Virus record (IMG/VR): IMGVR_UViG_3300006638_000002 | Location: 1-62,639 of that record | Origin: a virus | Direction: 5' to 3' (one strand) | Length of the DNA stretch: 62,639 nucleotides | Shown: piece by piece, positions 48,885-56,688 of the stretch | Position numbering within the stretch: position 1 is the stretch's first letter | How the letters are laid out: the number at the start of each line of letters is the position of its first letter | Position numbers and translations under genes: made by a program | Notes under the pieces: generated by a model | Told to the model about the DNA's origin: nothing | The model's database searches: none | Seen by the model: only the letters and a program-made list of their open reading frames with translations

Positions 48885-49379
48885 GTGGGGCTCGCGCTCG
48901 ACCTATTCAGCGTTACGGGGGCTGCCTCACAGGCGGCCCCCTATTGCGTGGTAGAACTTTCCGGGGTGCCGGTTCCTAAAGGTAGGCCCCGCTTCCGCTA
49001 CGTGCCTCCTGGGGCCAATGGCAGGGCAGGATTCGTCCACGTCTATACCCCGAAGGCCACCGAGGTTTACGAGACGGCACTAAAATGGAAGGGCAAAGCC
49101 GCCATGCGGGGGCGGGCCCCGCTCGAGGGGCCATTGGCCGTCCGCATCTTCGTCATGCTGCCGGTTCCGAAAAGCTGGCCTATTAAGAAGCGGGACGCGG
49201 CGCTGGTCGGCATGATCTGGCCCGCTGGCCGCCCTGACTGGGACAATTTCGGGAAAGTGCTATGTGATGCCCTAAATGGCACGATTTGGGCCGATGACGG
49301 GCAGATTGTGAAAGCTCTGGTTATCAAGGAATACGCTGAAAACCCTGGGATTATCGCGGAAGTCTACAAACTGGATTGA
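48885..49379 (+). CDS. rusA: RusA-type Holliday-junction resolvase
   Basis: 164 residues, GTG start directly after the previous stop. ELSGVPVPKGRPRFRYVPPG and RIFVMLPVPKSWPIKKRDAA match the family, followed by PAGRPDWDNFGKVLCDALNG with the catalytic Asp residues and IWADDGQIVKALVIKEY. It cuts four-way DNA junctions into duplexes, preparing concatemers for packaging. Typical length is about 120, so this one has extra N-terminal residues. Confidence 0.9.
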   Translation: MGLALDLFSVTGAASQAAPYCVVELSGVPVPKGRPRFRYVPPGANGRAGFVHVYTPKATEVYETALKWKGKAAMRGRAPLEGPLAVRIFVMLPVPKSWPIKKRDAALVGMIWPAGRPDWDNFGKVLCDALNGTIWADDGQIVKALVIKEYAENPGIIAEVYKLD

Positions 49380-49388
49380 GAACCACCA

Positions 49389-49982
49389 ATGTTCGGCTTG
49401 GAATATGGGCATTACCGCGTGATTTGCGTCGATCCGCCATGGGATTTTAAGTCTAATAGCAAGGCCGAGCCAGGCCGAAATGCCAGGCGCCATTATGCCT
49501 GCATGAGCCAAGCGGAACTGGCCGCTATGCCGGTCGGGGATGTGGCGGCTAACGATTGCGCGCTATTCCTCTGGATCACCGGGCCCATGCTGGCGATCGG
49601 GGCCCACCTGCCATTGATGAAGGCATGGGGCTTCAAGCCATCGGGGATGGGCTTTGTCTGGATCAAGCTTAATCCTCGAGCCGCATCGCTATTCATGCTG
49701 AAGTCGGATCTGGCGATGGGCGGCGGATTCACGACACGCAAGAATGCGGAGTTCGCGATCATCGGCAAACGCGGTCGATCGGTGCGTCGGGACGCTGGCG
49801 TGCATGAGGTCATTATCGAGCCGCGGCGTGAACACTCCCGCAAGCCTGAGCAATTCTATGATCGTGTCGAGCGTTATGCGGATGGCCCGCGCCTCGAGCT
49901 ATTCGCGCGCACGGAGCGCGAAGGTTGGACTACCTGGGGCGATCAAGTCGGCAAATTCCCTAGTGTCCCGTCTGCAGCCTGA
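49389..49982 (+). CDS. MT-A70-type adenine-N6 methyltransferase
   Basis: 197 residues, ATG 49389 after GAGAACCACCA. DPPW at residues 15-18, then ARRHYACMSQAELAAMPVGD, CALFLWITGPML, MAWGFK-like KAWGFKPSGMGFVWIKL and REHSRKPEQFYDRVER. This family uses SAM to methylate adenine in DNA (or RNA). In a phage it may shield DNA from restriction or alter regulatory methylation. Confidence 0.88.
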   Translation: MFGLEYGHYRVICVDPPWDFKSNSKAEPGRNARRHYACMSQAELAAMPVGDVAANDCALFLWITGPMLAIGAHLPLMKAWGFKPSGMGFVWIKLNPRAASLFMLKSDLAMGGGFTTRKNAEFAIIGKRGRSVRRDAGVHEVIIEPRREHSRKPEQFYDRVERYADGPRLELFARTEREGWTTWGDQVGKFPSVPSAA

Positions 49983-50218
49983 CCACCATTAGTGGTGGAC
50001 TTGCATTTCCTAAGAATCTGGACCTTAATAGAAAGCGCCGGTCAGGGTATCAGCCCTGCCGGCGCGGATCTCGGTGTGTGGGAACACCTAGAACCAGTGA
50101 GGCGGATAATATAACCGCCCAATTGGAATCCGACAAGTCCTTTCCCACAAGCTATCGGTCCCTTGCTCGAGCATAGGACCTCAATGCCAAATTAACCCAT
50201 AAACCCGCCTCGTGCGGG
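49983..50218 (+). other. Cluster of five hairpins in a 440-base non-coding gap
   Basis: CCACCA/TGGTGG (49983-49998); GCGCCGG-T-CAGGG with CCCTG-CCGGCGC (50035-50065, twelve pairs, one bulge); GGTGT/ACACC (50073-50088); GGCGG/CCGCC (50101-50119); CCCGC/GCGGG (50204-50218). No T-run follows any. The second half of the gap (50227-50424) is pyrimidine-rich. Could be a replication origin, a regulatory RNA or a processed leader. Confidence 0.5.
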
Positions 50219-50237
50219 ATCGCGGAGGCTCGCCCAT

Positions 50238-50468
50238 ATGCCATCTGATCGCCAAAGGAATCGCGCGCGCCTGCGACTTTCTTTCTTCCTTTCTTTTTCT
50301 GAGTTCAAACAACTAGAAACAGAAAGGGAAGGTAAAGAGGTGAGGAGAGTCATTGCCTTCCCGATAGCCCCTTCTTTCTTTGCTGACTCACCACGAATTC
50401 TGAGCCGCGCACGAAGCCAAAACCGTGCCAAACCGAAAAACAAAAGCGTCGATGGTTTTTCCACATAG
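50238..50468 (+). CDS. Doubtful 76-residue reading
   Basis: ATG 50238 has GGAGG nine bases upstream, but the sequence is Arg/Ser-rich with a polypyrimidine-coded stretch (RLRLSFFLSFSEFKQLE), and it runs into the next gene by 17 bases or more. Kept only because of the ribosome site. Confidence 0.2.
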   Translation: MPSDRQRNRARLRLSFFLSFSEFKQLETEREGKEVRRVIAFPIAPSFFADSPRILSRARSQNRAKPKNKSVDGFST

Positions 50469-50679
50469 CGTGGACTGCGCTTGCTGGGATTGCATCGATT
50501 CGCTCGAGCGGGCGATGGTGCAGCAGGTAATGGACGTGCGCCTGAGCATCGATCAGCAGATAGAACTTGTCGTATCGCTAGTGTCGGAGTTCAATGCGGT
50601 TGAATTGCTGCCGGTGCTGCACACTTTGCAGTGGCTTTGCGATAATGAATTGAAAATCAGACAACGGGTAGCCGAATGA
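50452..50679 (+). CDS. 75-residue hypothetical protein before the helicase
   Basis: ATG 50452 (a GTG at 50425 is also possible; neither has a clear ribosome site). HSVDCACWDCIDSLERAMVQ has a CxCxxC cluster, then long helices. Stop overlaps the helicase start (ATGA). Function unknown. Confidence 0.5.
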   Translation: MVFPHSVDCACWDCIDSLERAMVQQVMDVRLSIDQQIELVVSLVSEFNAVELLPVLHTLQWLCDNELKIRQRVAE

Positions 50680-52298
50680 GTCTACTCCTTCGCGATCAGC
50701 CAATTAAAACGCTGCGGGCGGACCAGGGTGCTGGCGTCAGCAAATTGCGCGAAATGGTGGGGCAAGGCGAACGGCGAATCGTAATGATGGCCCCGACCGG
50801 ATTCGGCAAAACGGTGGTCACCGCCGACTTGGTACGGCGGGCAAGGTCGAAGGGAAAGCGGGTGCTGGTAACGGTGCCTGCTTTGTCTTTGGTCGACCAG
50901 ACATATGAAATGCTCGGCGCGCAGGGCGTGACCGAAGTCGGCATAATCCAAGCGCAACATCAGAACACCGACCCGTCGCAACCCGTGCAACTGGCGAGCA
51001 TTCAAACGCTGCAGCGCCGACCAAGCATTCCGCAGGCCGACCTCGTTATTATCGACGAGATCCACAAGTGGTTCCGGTTTTATGAGAAATGGCTACGCGA
51101 TCCGGCATGGGTGAATGTGCCGATCATTGGCATGAGTGCAACGCCATGGACGCGCGGGTTAGGCGCGTATTTCGGCAAGATGGTGGTGGCGAATACGGTC
51201 AAGGATATGATTGAGGCCGGGACACTATCGCGATTCCGCGTATTCGCGCCGAATCACCCTGATCTGAAAGGTGTTCGCACCGTTGCCGGCGACTATCACG
51301 AAGGCGACCTGCACGAGCGGATGGGCGAATCTAAACTGGTGGCCGATATCGTTATGAACTGGAAATATCTAGCGGAAGGCAGACCCACGGTTTGCTTTGC
51401 GGTTAACCGGGCCCACGCCGAGCAGATATCCAAGGAATTTGAGGCTGCTGGCGTGCCTTCCGGGTACATGGATTGCGACACGCCTATAATGGAACGTGCT
51501 TCGATTCGCGCTCGACTGCAGGCTGGCCGAATCAAGGTAGTCTGCAATGTCGATGTGATTGGATTGGGGGTCGACTGGCCTGAAATAAGTTGCATCATCT
51601 ACGCTCGACCGACAAAATCTGAAATGCGCTACGTCCAGAATATAGGCCGCGGTCTGCGCACGATGCCGGGTAAGGACGACCTGATCATATTCGACCATAG
51701 CGATACGACTCTGCGACTAGGGTTTGTCAGTGATATTCACCGCGACGGTCTGGACGATGGCAAGCCGCGTACTGTCACTGAAAAGGTGGTGCAGCTTCCG
51801 AAAGAATGTCCGAAGTGCCATTATCTAAAACCACCGCGCATGGCGCTTTGCCCTGTCTGCGGCACCATTGCCGAGCATCACGCAAAACCAATCCATACAG
51901 CGGCTGGCGAACTGGTTGAGATGAATGGCGACCGCTTCAAAGTGGCGCCGATCGCAAAGCAGTTGAAGGGGAAGGCGCAGACCTACGGCCAGCTAATGTA
52001 TTACGGCCAATCGAAGGGCTATAGCCAAGGGTGGGCCGCGAACAAGTACCGGACGATTTATGGGGTATGGCCGCGTTCGCTCGACTGGCAGCCTCACCAA
52101 GTGCCGCCAGAAATGGCGCTGGCAAGTTGGATCAAGTCGCAGAATATACGATGGGCCAAGAGCAAGAAAAACAGGTTTGATGGCGAAGTGGTAAACGGGA
52201 CGGCCTATGCCAATGGCGGCAGTGTTTCGCCAAAACCTAGCAACGGATTCGTCGCTGGCACGCTATGCACTGAAAAGGATATGGAGGACTTCGCATGA
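50676..52298 (+). CDS. SF2 (DEAD/DEAH-type) helicase with zinc ribbon
   Basis: 540 residues. Walker A APTGFGKT (39-46), motif II DEIH (127-130), motif III SATPW, and motif VI IGRGLRT near 320. The first half is the ATPase core, the second half has VCNVDVIGLGVDWPEISC; residues about 378-402 hold CPKC and CPVC, likely one zinc site. A C-terminal tail follows. It would unwind or translocate on DNA during replication or recombination. Related to phage replication helicases with this zinc insertion. Confidence 0.88.
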   Translation: MSLLLRDQPIKTLRADQGAGVSKLREMVGQGERRIVMMAPTGFGKTVVTADLVRRARSKGKRVLVTVPALSLVDQTYEMLGAQGVTEVGIIQAQHQNTDPSQPVQLASIQTLQRRPSIPQADLVIIDEIHKWFRFYEKWLRDPAWVNVPIIGMSATPWTRGLGAYFGKMVVANTVKDMIEAGTLSRFRVFAPNHPDLKGVRTVAGDYHEGDLHERMGESKLVADIVMNWKYLAEGRPTVCFAVNRAHAEQISKEFEAAGVPSGYMDCDTPIMERASIRARLQAGRIKVVCNVDVIGLGVDWPEISCIIYARPTKSEMRYVQNIGRGLRTMPGKDDLIIFDHSDTTLRLGFVSDIHRDGLDDGKPRTVTEKVVQLPKECPKCHYLKPPRMALCPVCGTIAEHHAKPIHTAAGELVEMNGDRFKVAPIAKQLKGKAQTYGQLMYYGQSKGYSQGWAANKYRTIYGVWPRSLDWQPHQVPPEMALASWIKSQNIRWAKSKKNRFDGEVVNGTAYANGGSVSPKPSNGFVAGTLCTEKDMEDFA

Positions 52299-52609
52299 AC
52301 ATTAGATTCGATAACATCACCCCACTAGCTCCTGGAGATTATGCGATCGGTCGCGCGCTGGTGCAGCTTGGCGAAATGCTCGATGCTGGGGTTGCGGTAG
52401 ATCGACCTCCGTTACGCCTGCCGCTTGCTACCCTCACGCACATTCCGATGCACCGAAATGCGTACCCCGATTCTACCGAAAAGCAGGCGATGGATTCGCT
52501 TTGGCGCGCTGGCCGGCAATATGTGAAGGGCAATCTAACCGACGAGGAATTTAGGGAAATCAACCGGCGCTGTGATTTGGTTCTGGCGCATAAGCGTAAT
52601 CCTGACTAA
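52295..52609 (+). CDS. 104-residue hypothetical protein
   Basis: ATG 52295 overlaps the helicase stop (ATGA). Contains PLAPGDYAIGRALVQLGEML and a helical end (GNLTDEEFREINRRCDLVLA). No motif recognised. Replication-operon context. Confidence 0.6.
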   Translation: MNIRFDNITPLAPGDYAIGRALVQLGEMLDAGVAVDRPPLRLPLATLTHIPMHRNAYPDSTEKQAMDSLWRAGRQYVKGNLTDEEFREINRRCDLVLAHKRNPD

Positions 52610-52622
52610 CACGAGTTGGTTC

Positions 52623-52711
52623 TCGCGCAGCGTGGTGGTTCGCATTGCGCGATGAGCCAGGCACCGGGGCTCGAGTATCCAGCCTCCCGGCCTCACTTGG
52701 GCTCCGGTGCC
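52623..52711 (+). other. Two hairpins ahead of the GcrA gene
   Basis: TCGCGCA (52623-52629) with TGCGCGA (52646-52652), then GGCACCGG (52660-52667) with CCGGTGCC (52704-52711). They fill a 149-base gap (52610-52758) between two same-direction genes. Neither is followed by a T-run close by, so terminator, leader RNA or operator are open. Confidence 0.5.
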
Positions 52712-52758
52712 GTCCTTCCTCAAATGCAGTGGTAAAAATTAACATCTAGGGGAAACAA

Positions 52759-53262
52759 ATGAACTGGACCGAAGATCAAAAAACCTTTGTGAAACACGAA
52801 TGGGAGGCTGGCGTCAGCGCGAGGATCATAGCTGCAGAACTCCACACCAGCAGAAACGCGATATGTGGACTGGTGAACAGGAACCATTGGCATACGCCAA
52901 CCGCATACCCTAAACACCCACCGAGAAAAAACAAATCAACTCGCCAAGTGCCTTACAACATCATGAAACGTAATTTGAATCCCGTACCGCAGGGACCGCT
53001 CGAGCGTGATCCGGCCCCGACCGTGGATGACCTCAACATTCCTATGGAGCAACGCTGCACGTTGATGGAGCTAAGGCCTAATACCTGCCGCTGGCCGATT
53101 GGCGATGTATTGTCGCCGGACTTTTTCTTTTGCGGCGCCATTCCGATGGAGGATCAATCTTATTGCCCCGCGCATTTCCGGCGTGGCACATTGCCAAGGC
53201 GACACGAGCCGCAATCGCAGCCACATTCCTATAGCTTGGCAAAACATGCGGTGCGATTGTAA
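52759..53262 (+). CDS. gcrA: GcrA-family cell-cycle regulator homologue
   Basis: 167 residues, ATG 52759 with TAGGGGAAACAA. N-terminal MNWTEDQKTFVKHEWEAGVS and ARIIAAELHTSRNAICGLVN match the GcrA DNA-binding domain, and TCRWPIGD plus the Cys-rich end (FFFCGAIPM, YCPAHF) match the sigma-factor-interacting C-terminus. In Caulobacter, GcrA works with sigma-70 at promoters with methylated GANTC. A phage copy may redirect host transcription. The middle linker is variable. Confidence 0.85.
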   Translation: MNWTEDQKTFVKHEWEAGVSARIIAAELHTSRNAICGLVNRNHWHTPTAYPKHPPRKNKSTRQVPYNIMKRNLNPVPQGPLERDPAPTVDDLNIPMEQRCTLMELRPNTCRWPIGDVLSPDFFFCGAIPMEDQSYCPAHFRRGTLPRRHEPQSQPHSYSLAKHAVRL

Positions 53263-53275
53263 CGGAGATCGAAAC

Positions 53276-53422
53276 ATGGGACGCGATTTCTGTTGGATAG
53301 TGTGGGCGCTGATCGATCATATCCCGAACAAATTCGACGGTCCCGGTAAGTGGCTCTTCATGAAAACCGTCTATTGGGAATTGCACTGTGGAAGAAAAAT
53401 CTATTACGCGGAGGGGCAATAA
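53276..53422 (+). CDS. 48-residue hypothetical protein
   Basis: ATG 53276 after ACGGAGATCGAAAC. Aromatic- and basic-rich (DFCWIVWALIDHIPNKFDG, VYWELHCGRKIYYA). No motif recognised. Followed directly by another ATG. Confidence 0.5.
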   Translation: MGRDFCWIVWALIDHIPNKFDGPGKWLFMKTVYWELHCGRKIYYAEGQ

Positions 53423-53617
53423 ATGTCGGACACAATGGTAAAATACCGCGCTCTCGCCGGCGATCTATGCGATGCAATACTGCTAGATCAGGATGGTGGC
53501 AAAGCATTGATCGACGTCACATTCCCGAATAGCAAAGAACATCTTCGGCTATCGCGGATTCCGCTGGTGATGGTCGATGACGGGCGCCGCGGTATTTGCT
53601 TTCCGGTGGCAGCATGA
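53423..53617 (+). CDS. 64-residue hypothetical protein
   Basis: ATG 53423 right after the previous stop. Beta-rich small protein (VKYRALAGDLCDAILLDQDG, LRLSRIPLVMVDDGRRGICF). Stop overlaps the next start (ATGA). Function unknown. Confidence 0.5.
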   Translation: MSDTMVKYRALAGDLCDAILLDQDGGKALIDVTFPNSKEHLRLSRIPLVMVDDGRRGICFPVAA

Positions 53618-54990
53618 AAAAGAAACTAATCGATCAAGAAACTAAAATCGAGACAATCGATATTTCTGCCCTATCGCCGTATAGCAAAAATCCACGTTCG
53701 CATCCGGCGAGCCAGATCGAAATGCTGGCCAAGGCCATTCGGCAATTCGGATTTTTGAATCCGATCATCATCGACGATAAGAACGAGATTGTTGCTGGGC
53801 ATGGTCGTTTCGAGGCGGCAAAGATAGTCGGCCTTAAATCATTGCCAGCCATTCGGGCTTCCCATCTCACGCCAGCGCAAATCAAAGCCTTCCGCGTGGC
53901 CGATAATCAATTGGCATCATTAAGCGTATGGGACGATGATGGCCTGCGCGAAATCCTTCAATCGCTGCAAGGAGAGGATATCGACTTCGACGCAATGGGA
54001 TTTACTGCGGAGGCATTAGCGGCTGCTCTAGCCAAGCCGAACGGCGGACTCGTGGACCCAGACGATGCTCCGCCTGTCCGTGCGAATCCGGCAGTGCGGC
54101 TGGGTGATGTGTGGCTACTTGGCAGCCATCGGGTGCTATGCGGCGATTCCACAAAAGCCGATGACGTCGCCCGCGTGATGGGTAAAGATAGACCACAACT
54201 GATGGTCACAGATCCTCCATATGGGGTCGATTACGATCCGAATTGGCGTAACGAAGAAGCCGCAAAAGGAAACTTGGCCTACGCGGATCGCCGCGTAGGG
54301 GTAGTGAAGAACGACGACCGCCACGATTGGCGAGAGGCATGGGCGCTGTTTACTGGCGACGTCGCCTATTGCTGGCATGCCGGTCGGCATGCCAGCAGCG
54401 TGCAGACTTCCCTTGAATCAACTGGATTGATGGTCCGCAGCCAGATCATTTGGGCGAAGTCGAACTATCCGATCTCACGCGGCCACTATCACTGGCGCCA
54501 CGAACCGTGCTGGTATGCAGTGCGAGAAGGCAGAACCGGGCATTGGCAGGGCGCTCGCGATCAGACCACGCTCTGGCAAATAAACCTTGATAAGAACGTG
54601 GATGGTGGGCATTCGACACAAAAGCCTGTCGAATGCATGCGCTTACCGATCATCAATAATTCCGCACAAGGTGAATATGTTTATGATCCATTCGTTGGAT
54701 CTGGCACGACTCTAATCGCCAGCGAAATGGAAGGGCGACATTGCCTAGCGATTGAACTGGACCCGGCCTATTGCCAAGTGACCATTGAACGCTGGGAGGC
54801 ATTTTCGGGATTGAAAGCAACGCTTGAAGATGGTGGACAGACGCTAGAGCAGGTCACGCGCGCTCGGCGCGCTGTCCGAGCCAATGGGGGGACCAATGCA
54901 GTTACCGATCCACAGCATCCACCGCTACGTTCCGCTCGTCGACGCGCTCGAGTTCGTGCGCCTGGGGTGGTTGCCGTTACCGAGCCTTAA
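53614..54990 (+). CDS. ParB-like nuclease-domain and DNA methyltransferase fusion
   Basis: 458 residues; ATG 53614 (ATGA coupling). Residues about 15-110 are a ParB/Srx-like domain with NEIVAGHGRFEAAKIVGL. From about 145 a beta-class N4/N6 methylase: DPPYGVDY (200-207), then the target-recognition region, and the SAM motif DPFVGSGTT (358-366) with LAIELDPAYC. The C-terminal 60 residues are basic and overlap the next gene. Such fusions are common in phages; the site is unknown. Confidence 0.88.
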   Translation: MKKKLIDQETKIETIDISALSPYSKNPRSHPASQIEMLAKAIRQFGFLNPIIIDDKNEIVAGHGRFEAAKIVGLKSLPAIRASHLTPAQIKAFRVADNQLASLSVWDDDGLREILQSLQGEDIDFDAMGFTAEALAAALAKPNGGLVDPDDAPPVRANPAVRLGDVWLLGSHRVLCGDSTKADDVARVMGKDRPQLMVTDPPYGVDYDPNWRNEEAAKGNLAYADRRVGVVKNDDRHDWREAWALFTGDVAYCWHAGRHASSVQTSLESTGLMVRSQIIWAKSNYPISRGHYHWRHEPCWYAVREGRTGHWQGARDQTTLWQINLDKNVDGGHSTQKPVECMRLPIINNSAQGEYVYDPFVGSGTTLIASEMEGRHCLAIELDPAYCQVTIERWEAFSGLKATLEDGGQTLEQVTRARRAVRANGGTNAVTDPQHPPLRSARRRARVRAPGVVAVTEP

Positions 54991-55084
54991 TGGAATCCAC
55001 CACGGCGATTGGTCGGTGCATTGCTGCTGGCCGTGCCAATGTGTGCCGCCCGTGCCCATCGGGACCGATCTGGCTAGGCATTAA
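54896..55084 (+). CDS. 62-residue hypothetical protein overlapping the methylase gene
   Basis: ATG 54896 inside the 3' end of the methylase gene. ALEFVRLGWLPLPSLNGIHH then GDWSVHCCWPCQCV is a recognisable small phage protein type with CxC. It implies the last part of the upstream gene may be an overlap by chance. Function unknown. Confidence 0.55.
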   Translation: MQLPIHSIHRYVPLVDALEFVRLGWLPLPSLNGIHHGDWSVHCCWPCQCVPPVPIGTDLARH

Positions 55085-55293
55085 GCCTCAGAAATAGGCC
55101 GTGGTGGATTTTTTGGCTTCTTGTGGCCCCGTGGTACCAGTTTATCCGCCGACGCGCCCTGTGCCTGCCCTAGGGCTTTTACGGCGGCAGCCTTTTTGGC
55201 CTCTCTAGGCTCTTTCCGGTTATTCTGCTGGAATCGCTGTTCGCGCTGAACGCGAAGGGCAGCTTCACGGGGTCCGATCGGTTTTGCCATCAT
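55081..55293 (-). CDS. 70-residue basic protein
   Basis: Two ATGs at 55293 and 55290; the first overlaps the upstream stop (ATGA). Lys/Arg/Gln-rich (EQRFQQNNRKEPREAKKAAA). Likely nucleic-acid-binding. Converges with the rightward gene ending at 55084. Function unknown. Confidence 0.5.
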   Translation of the reverse strand: MMAKPIGPREAALRVQREQRFQQNNRKEPREAKKAAAVKALGQAQGASADKLVPRGHKKPKNPPRPISEA

Positions 55294-55436
55294 TGCCCCG
55301 TCGCGCAGGCATAGTTCGGTGCCGTGCCATTCCAGCCGCAGGTATGATCCCGCTGGCTGGCAAAGGCGAGGATACCGATTACTGTGGCAATCAGCATGGT
55401 GCCGAGGAATCTGGTAGTTGCGGTGTTTTTGAGCAT
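55290..55436 (-). CDS. 48-residue membrane/exported peptide
   Basis: ATG 55436 after AGAGAACCACC. One helix (FLGTMLIATVIGILAFASQR), then DHTCGWNGTAPNYACATGQ, a Cys-pair tail that would lie outside the cytoplasm. Function unknown. Confidence 0.5.
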   Translation of the reverse strand: MLKNTATTRFLGTMLIATVIGILAFASQRDHTCGWNGTAPNYACATGQ

Positions 55437-55446
55437 GGTGGTTCTC

Positions 55447-55647
55447 TTATAGTTTGAGTGCTTCGTAGGCGATGGCGGAGGGATCGTCTGTGTCGCCGTT
55501 TGAAATCTTCTGCAAAATAACCTGCAGCCGTTCGATCTCGTCAGCGGCCTCGCCCATTAGACCTATTCCCTCTGGCGTGAATCCCTCCACCATTGCTAAC
55601 CTAGCCTGAATGGCTCCGTCTCTCAGTCTGTGGATGATATCCGCCAT
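55447..55647 (-). CDS. 66-residue helical hypothetical protein
   Basis: ATG 55647. DIIHRLRDGAIQARLAMVEG and GEAADEIERLQVILQKISNG, the same DEIERL phrase as at 40755 and 41123. Function unknown. Confidence 0.55.
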   Translation of the reverse strand: MADIIHRLRDGAIQARLAMVEGFTPEGIGLMGEAADEIERLQVILQKISNGDTDDPSAIAYEALKL

Positions 55648-55655
55648 TTCTGCCC

Positions 55656-55943
55656 TTAATCGTTCGTGCGGAGGGAGAAATCAGTCGGGCAATGGCCTTC
55701 GACCATTTGATCGCATCGGTCGACCAGCACATTTGCCGCATCACTCATCCACTCGGCCAAAAGCTGAAGGCGCTTGCCAGTCGAGGCCCGCATCCATTCC
55801 CGGCGCTGTGGAGTATCAATCTTGATTGCATCGCAATCCTCAATGCCTAGGGCACGCTGTAGCATACGGCAGGCAGCATCCGGCTCGGCTAGGATCGCGG
55901 CGGTGAAGATTCGGTTATCGTTGGAAATCGGTGTGTTGGTCAT
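55656..55943 (-). CDS. 95-residue hypothetical protein
   Basis: ATG 55943 after GGAGAACCACCAA; longer readings lack a ribosome site. Helical (AAILAEPDAACRMLQRALGI, RLQLLAEWMSDAANVLVDRC). A palindromic site lies 16 bases upstream of the start. Function unknown. Confidence 0.55.
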   Translation of the reverse strand: MTNTPISNDNRIFTAAILAEPDAACRMLQRALGIEDCDAIKIDTPQRREWMRASTGKRLQLLAEWMSDAANVLVDRCDQMVEGHCPTDFSLRTND

Positions 55944-55959
55944 TTGGTGGTTCTCCATG

Positions 55960-55971
55960 CGGGTTTTCCCG
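55960..55971. promoter_or_regulatory. Palindromic operator candidate, copy 2
   Basis: CGGGTTTTCCCG core within the perfect 16-base palindrome-arm sequence TGCGGGTTTTCCCGCA (55958-55973), just upstream of the 55943 leftward start. Two other copies at 48112 and 56652. Confidence 0.55.
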
Positions 55972-56027
55972 CAAACGGATAATGCGCTTTCCGCAAAGGC
56001 AGTCAAGTCGATTTCAACATTTATTTA

Positions 56028-56201
56028 TTAGCTCGGAAACGCCCATAAACCGGCCATAACTGCGACTAGGGCGGTAAACAGGGCTAGGCTTACCAGCGTC
56101 GCGGCCTCGTGGGCGATGAAACGGGAGATTGACGGGTTTGGCGCATGTTCGCGGCACATCAGGCCTGATTTAGTGCAGCCGCAGGGCAATTGATCGGGCA
56201 T
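56028..56201 (-). CDS. 57-residue membrane protein with CxC start
   Basis: ATG 56201 after AAGGAGGACCAT. QLPCGCTKSGLMCREHAPNP may bind metal; one helix follows (ATLVSLALFTALVAVMAGLW). Function unknown. Confidence 0.55.
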   Translation of the reverse strand: MPDQLPCGCTKSGLMCREHAPNPSISRFIAHEAATLVSLALFTALVAVMAGLWAFPS

Positions 56202-56254
56202 ATGGTCCTCCTTCGTTGGGAAGGCCATAATCGCCGGCAAAGTTGAATAAATCG

Positions 56255-56614
56255 TTAATCCGCACCCATTAGCCGGGCCAAGGCTATCTCACGGTCTATA
56301 CCTACCAGAATAGAAGGGGACGCCACTCGTTCGAGGAATTTTCGGTGCTGCACTAAGGAATCGGCATATTGTCCTAAGATGCAGCAGACTGTTTCCCGGC
56401 CTAGCTCAGTCAGGGCGCTATGGGTCGGGGCCGAGACGTTGTGATTGCCCATCGCGTTCGACCAAAATATAAGACCATGACGCTTGAGAACGACTCGGCT
56501 TCCCTCCCTCGGACTACTCCGGTCGATCGGATTTGGCCCATTGGCGTGTTCGATCAAAAGGTCGCGTTGCGCAACTTTCAGAATGGCAGCGATCTGTGGG
56601 GCTCCGGTCGGCAT
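56255..56614 (-). CDS. Possible winged-helix regulator
   Basis: 119 residues, ATG 56614 after AGAGGACCAAACCC. VLKRHGLIFWSNAMG and ALTELGRETVCCILGQYADS resemble the recognition-helix and L-T-x-x-G turn of winged-helix proteins. It diverges from the 56689 gene across palindrome copy 3, which suits an autoregulated repressor, but no family was recognised. Confidence 0.4.
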   Translation of the reverse strand: MPTGAPQIAAILKVAQRDLLIEHANGPNPIDRSSPREGSRVVLKRHGLIFWSNAMGNHNVSAPTHSALTELGRETVCCILGQYADSLVQHRKFLERVASPSILVGIDREIALARLMGAD

Positions 56615-56651
56615 GGGTTTGGTCCTCTTTTTGATGCCTTCGGTGCATAGT

Positions 56652-56663
56652 CGGGTTTTCCCG
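56652..56663. promoter_or_regulatory. Palindromic operator candidate, copy 3
   Basis: CGGGTTTTCCCG core in TCGGGTTTTCCCGCTTG (56651-56667), identical over 17 bases to the reverse of copy 1. Sits in the gap between divergent genes starting at 56614 and 56689. Confidence 0.6.
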
Positions 56664-56688
56664 CTTGGAAGTCAAATGGGGATGTGCT

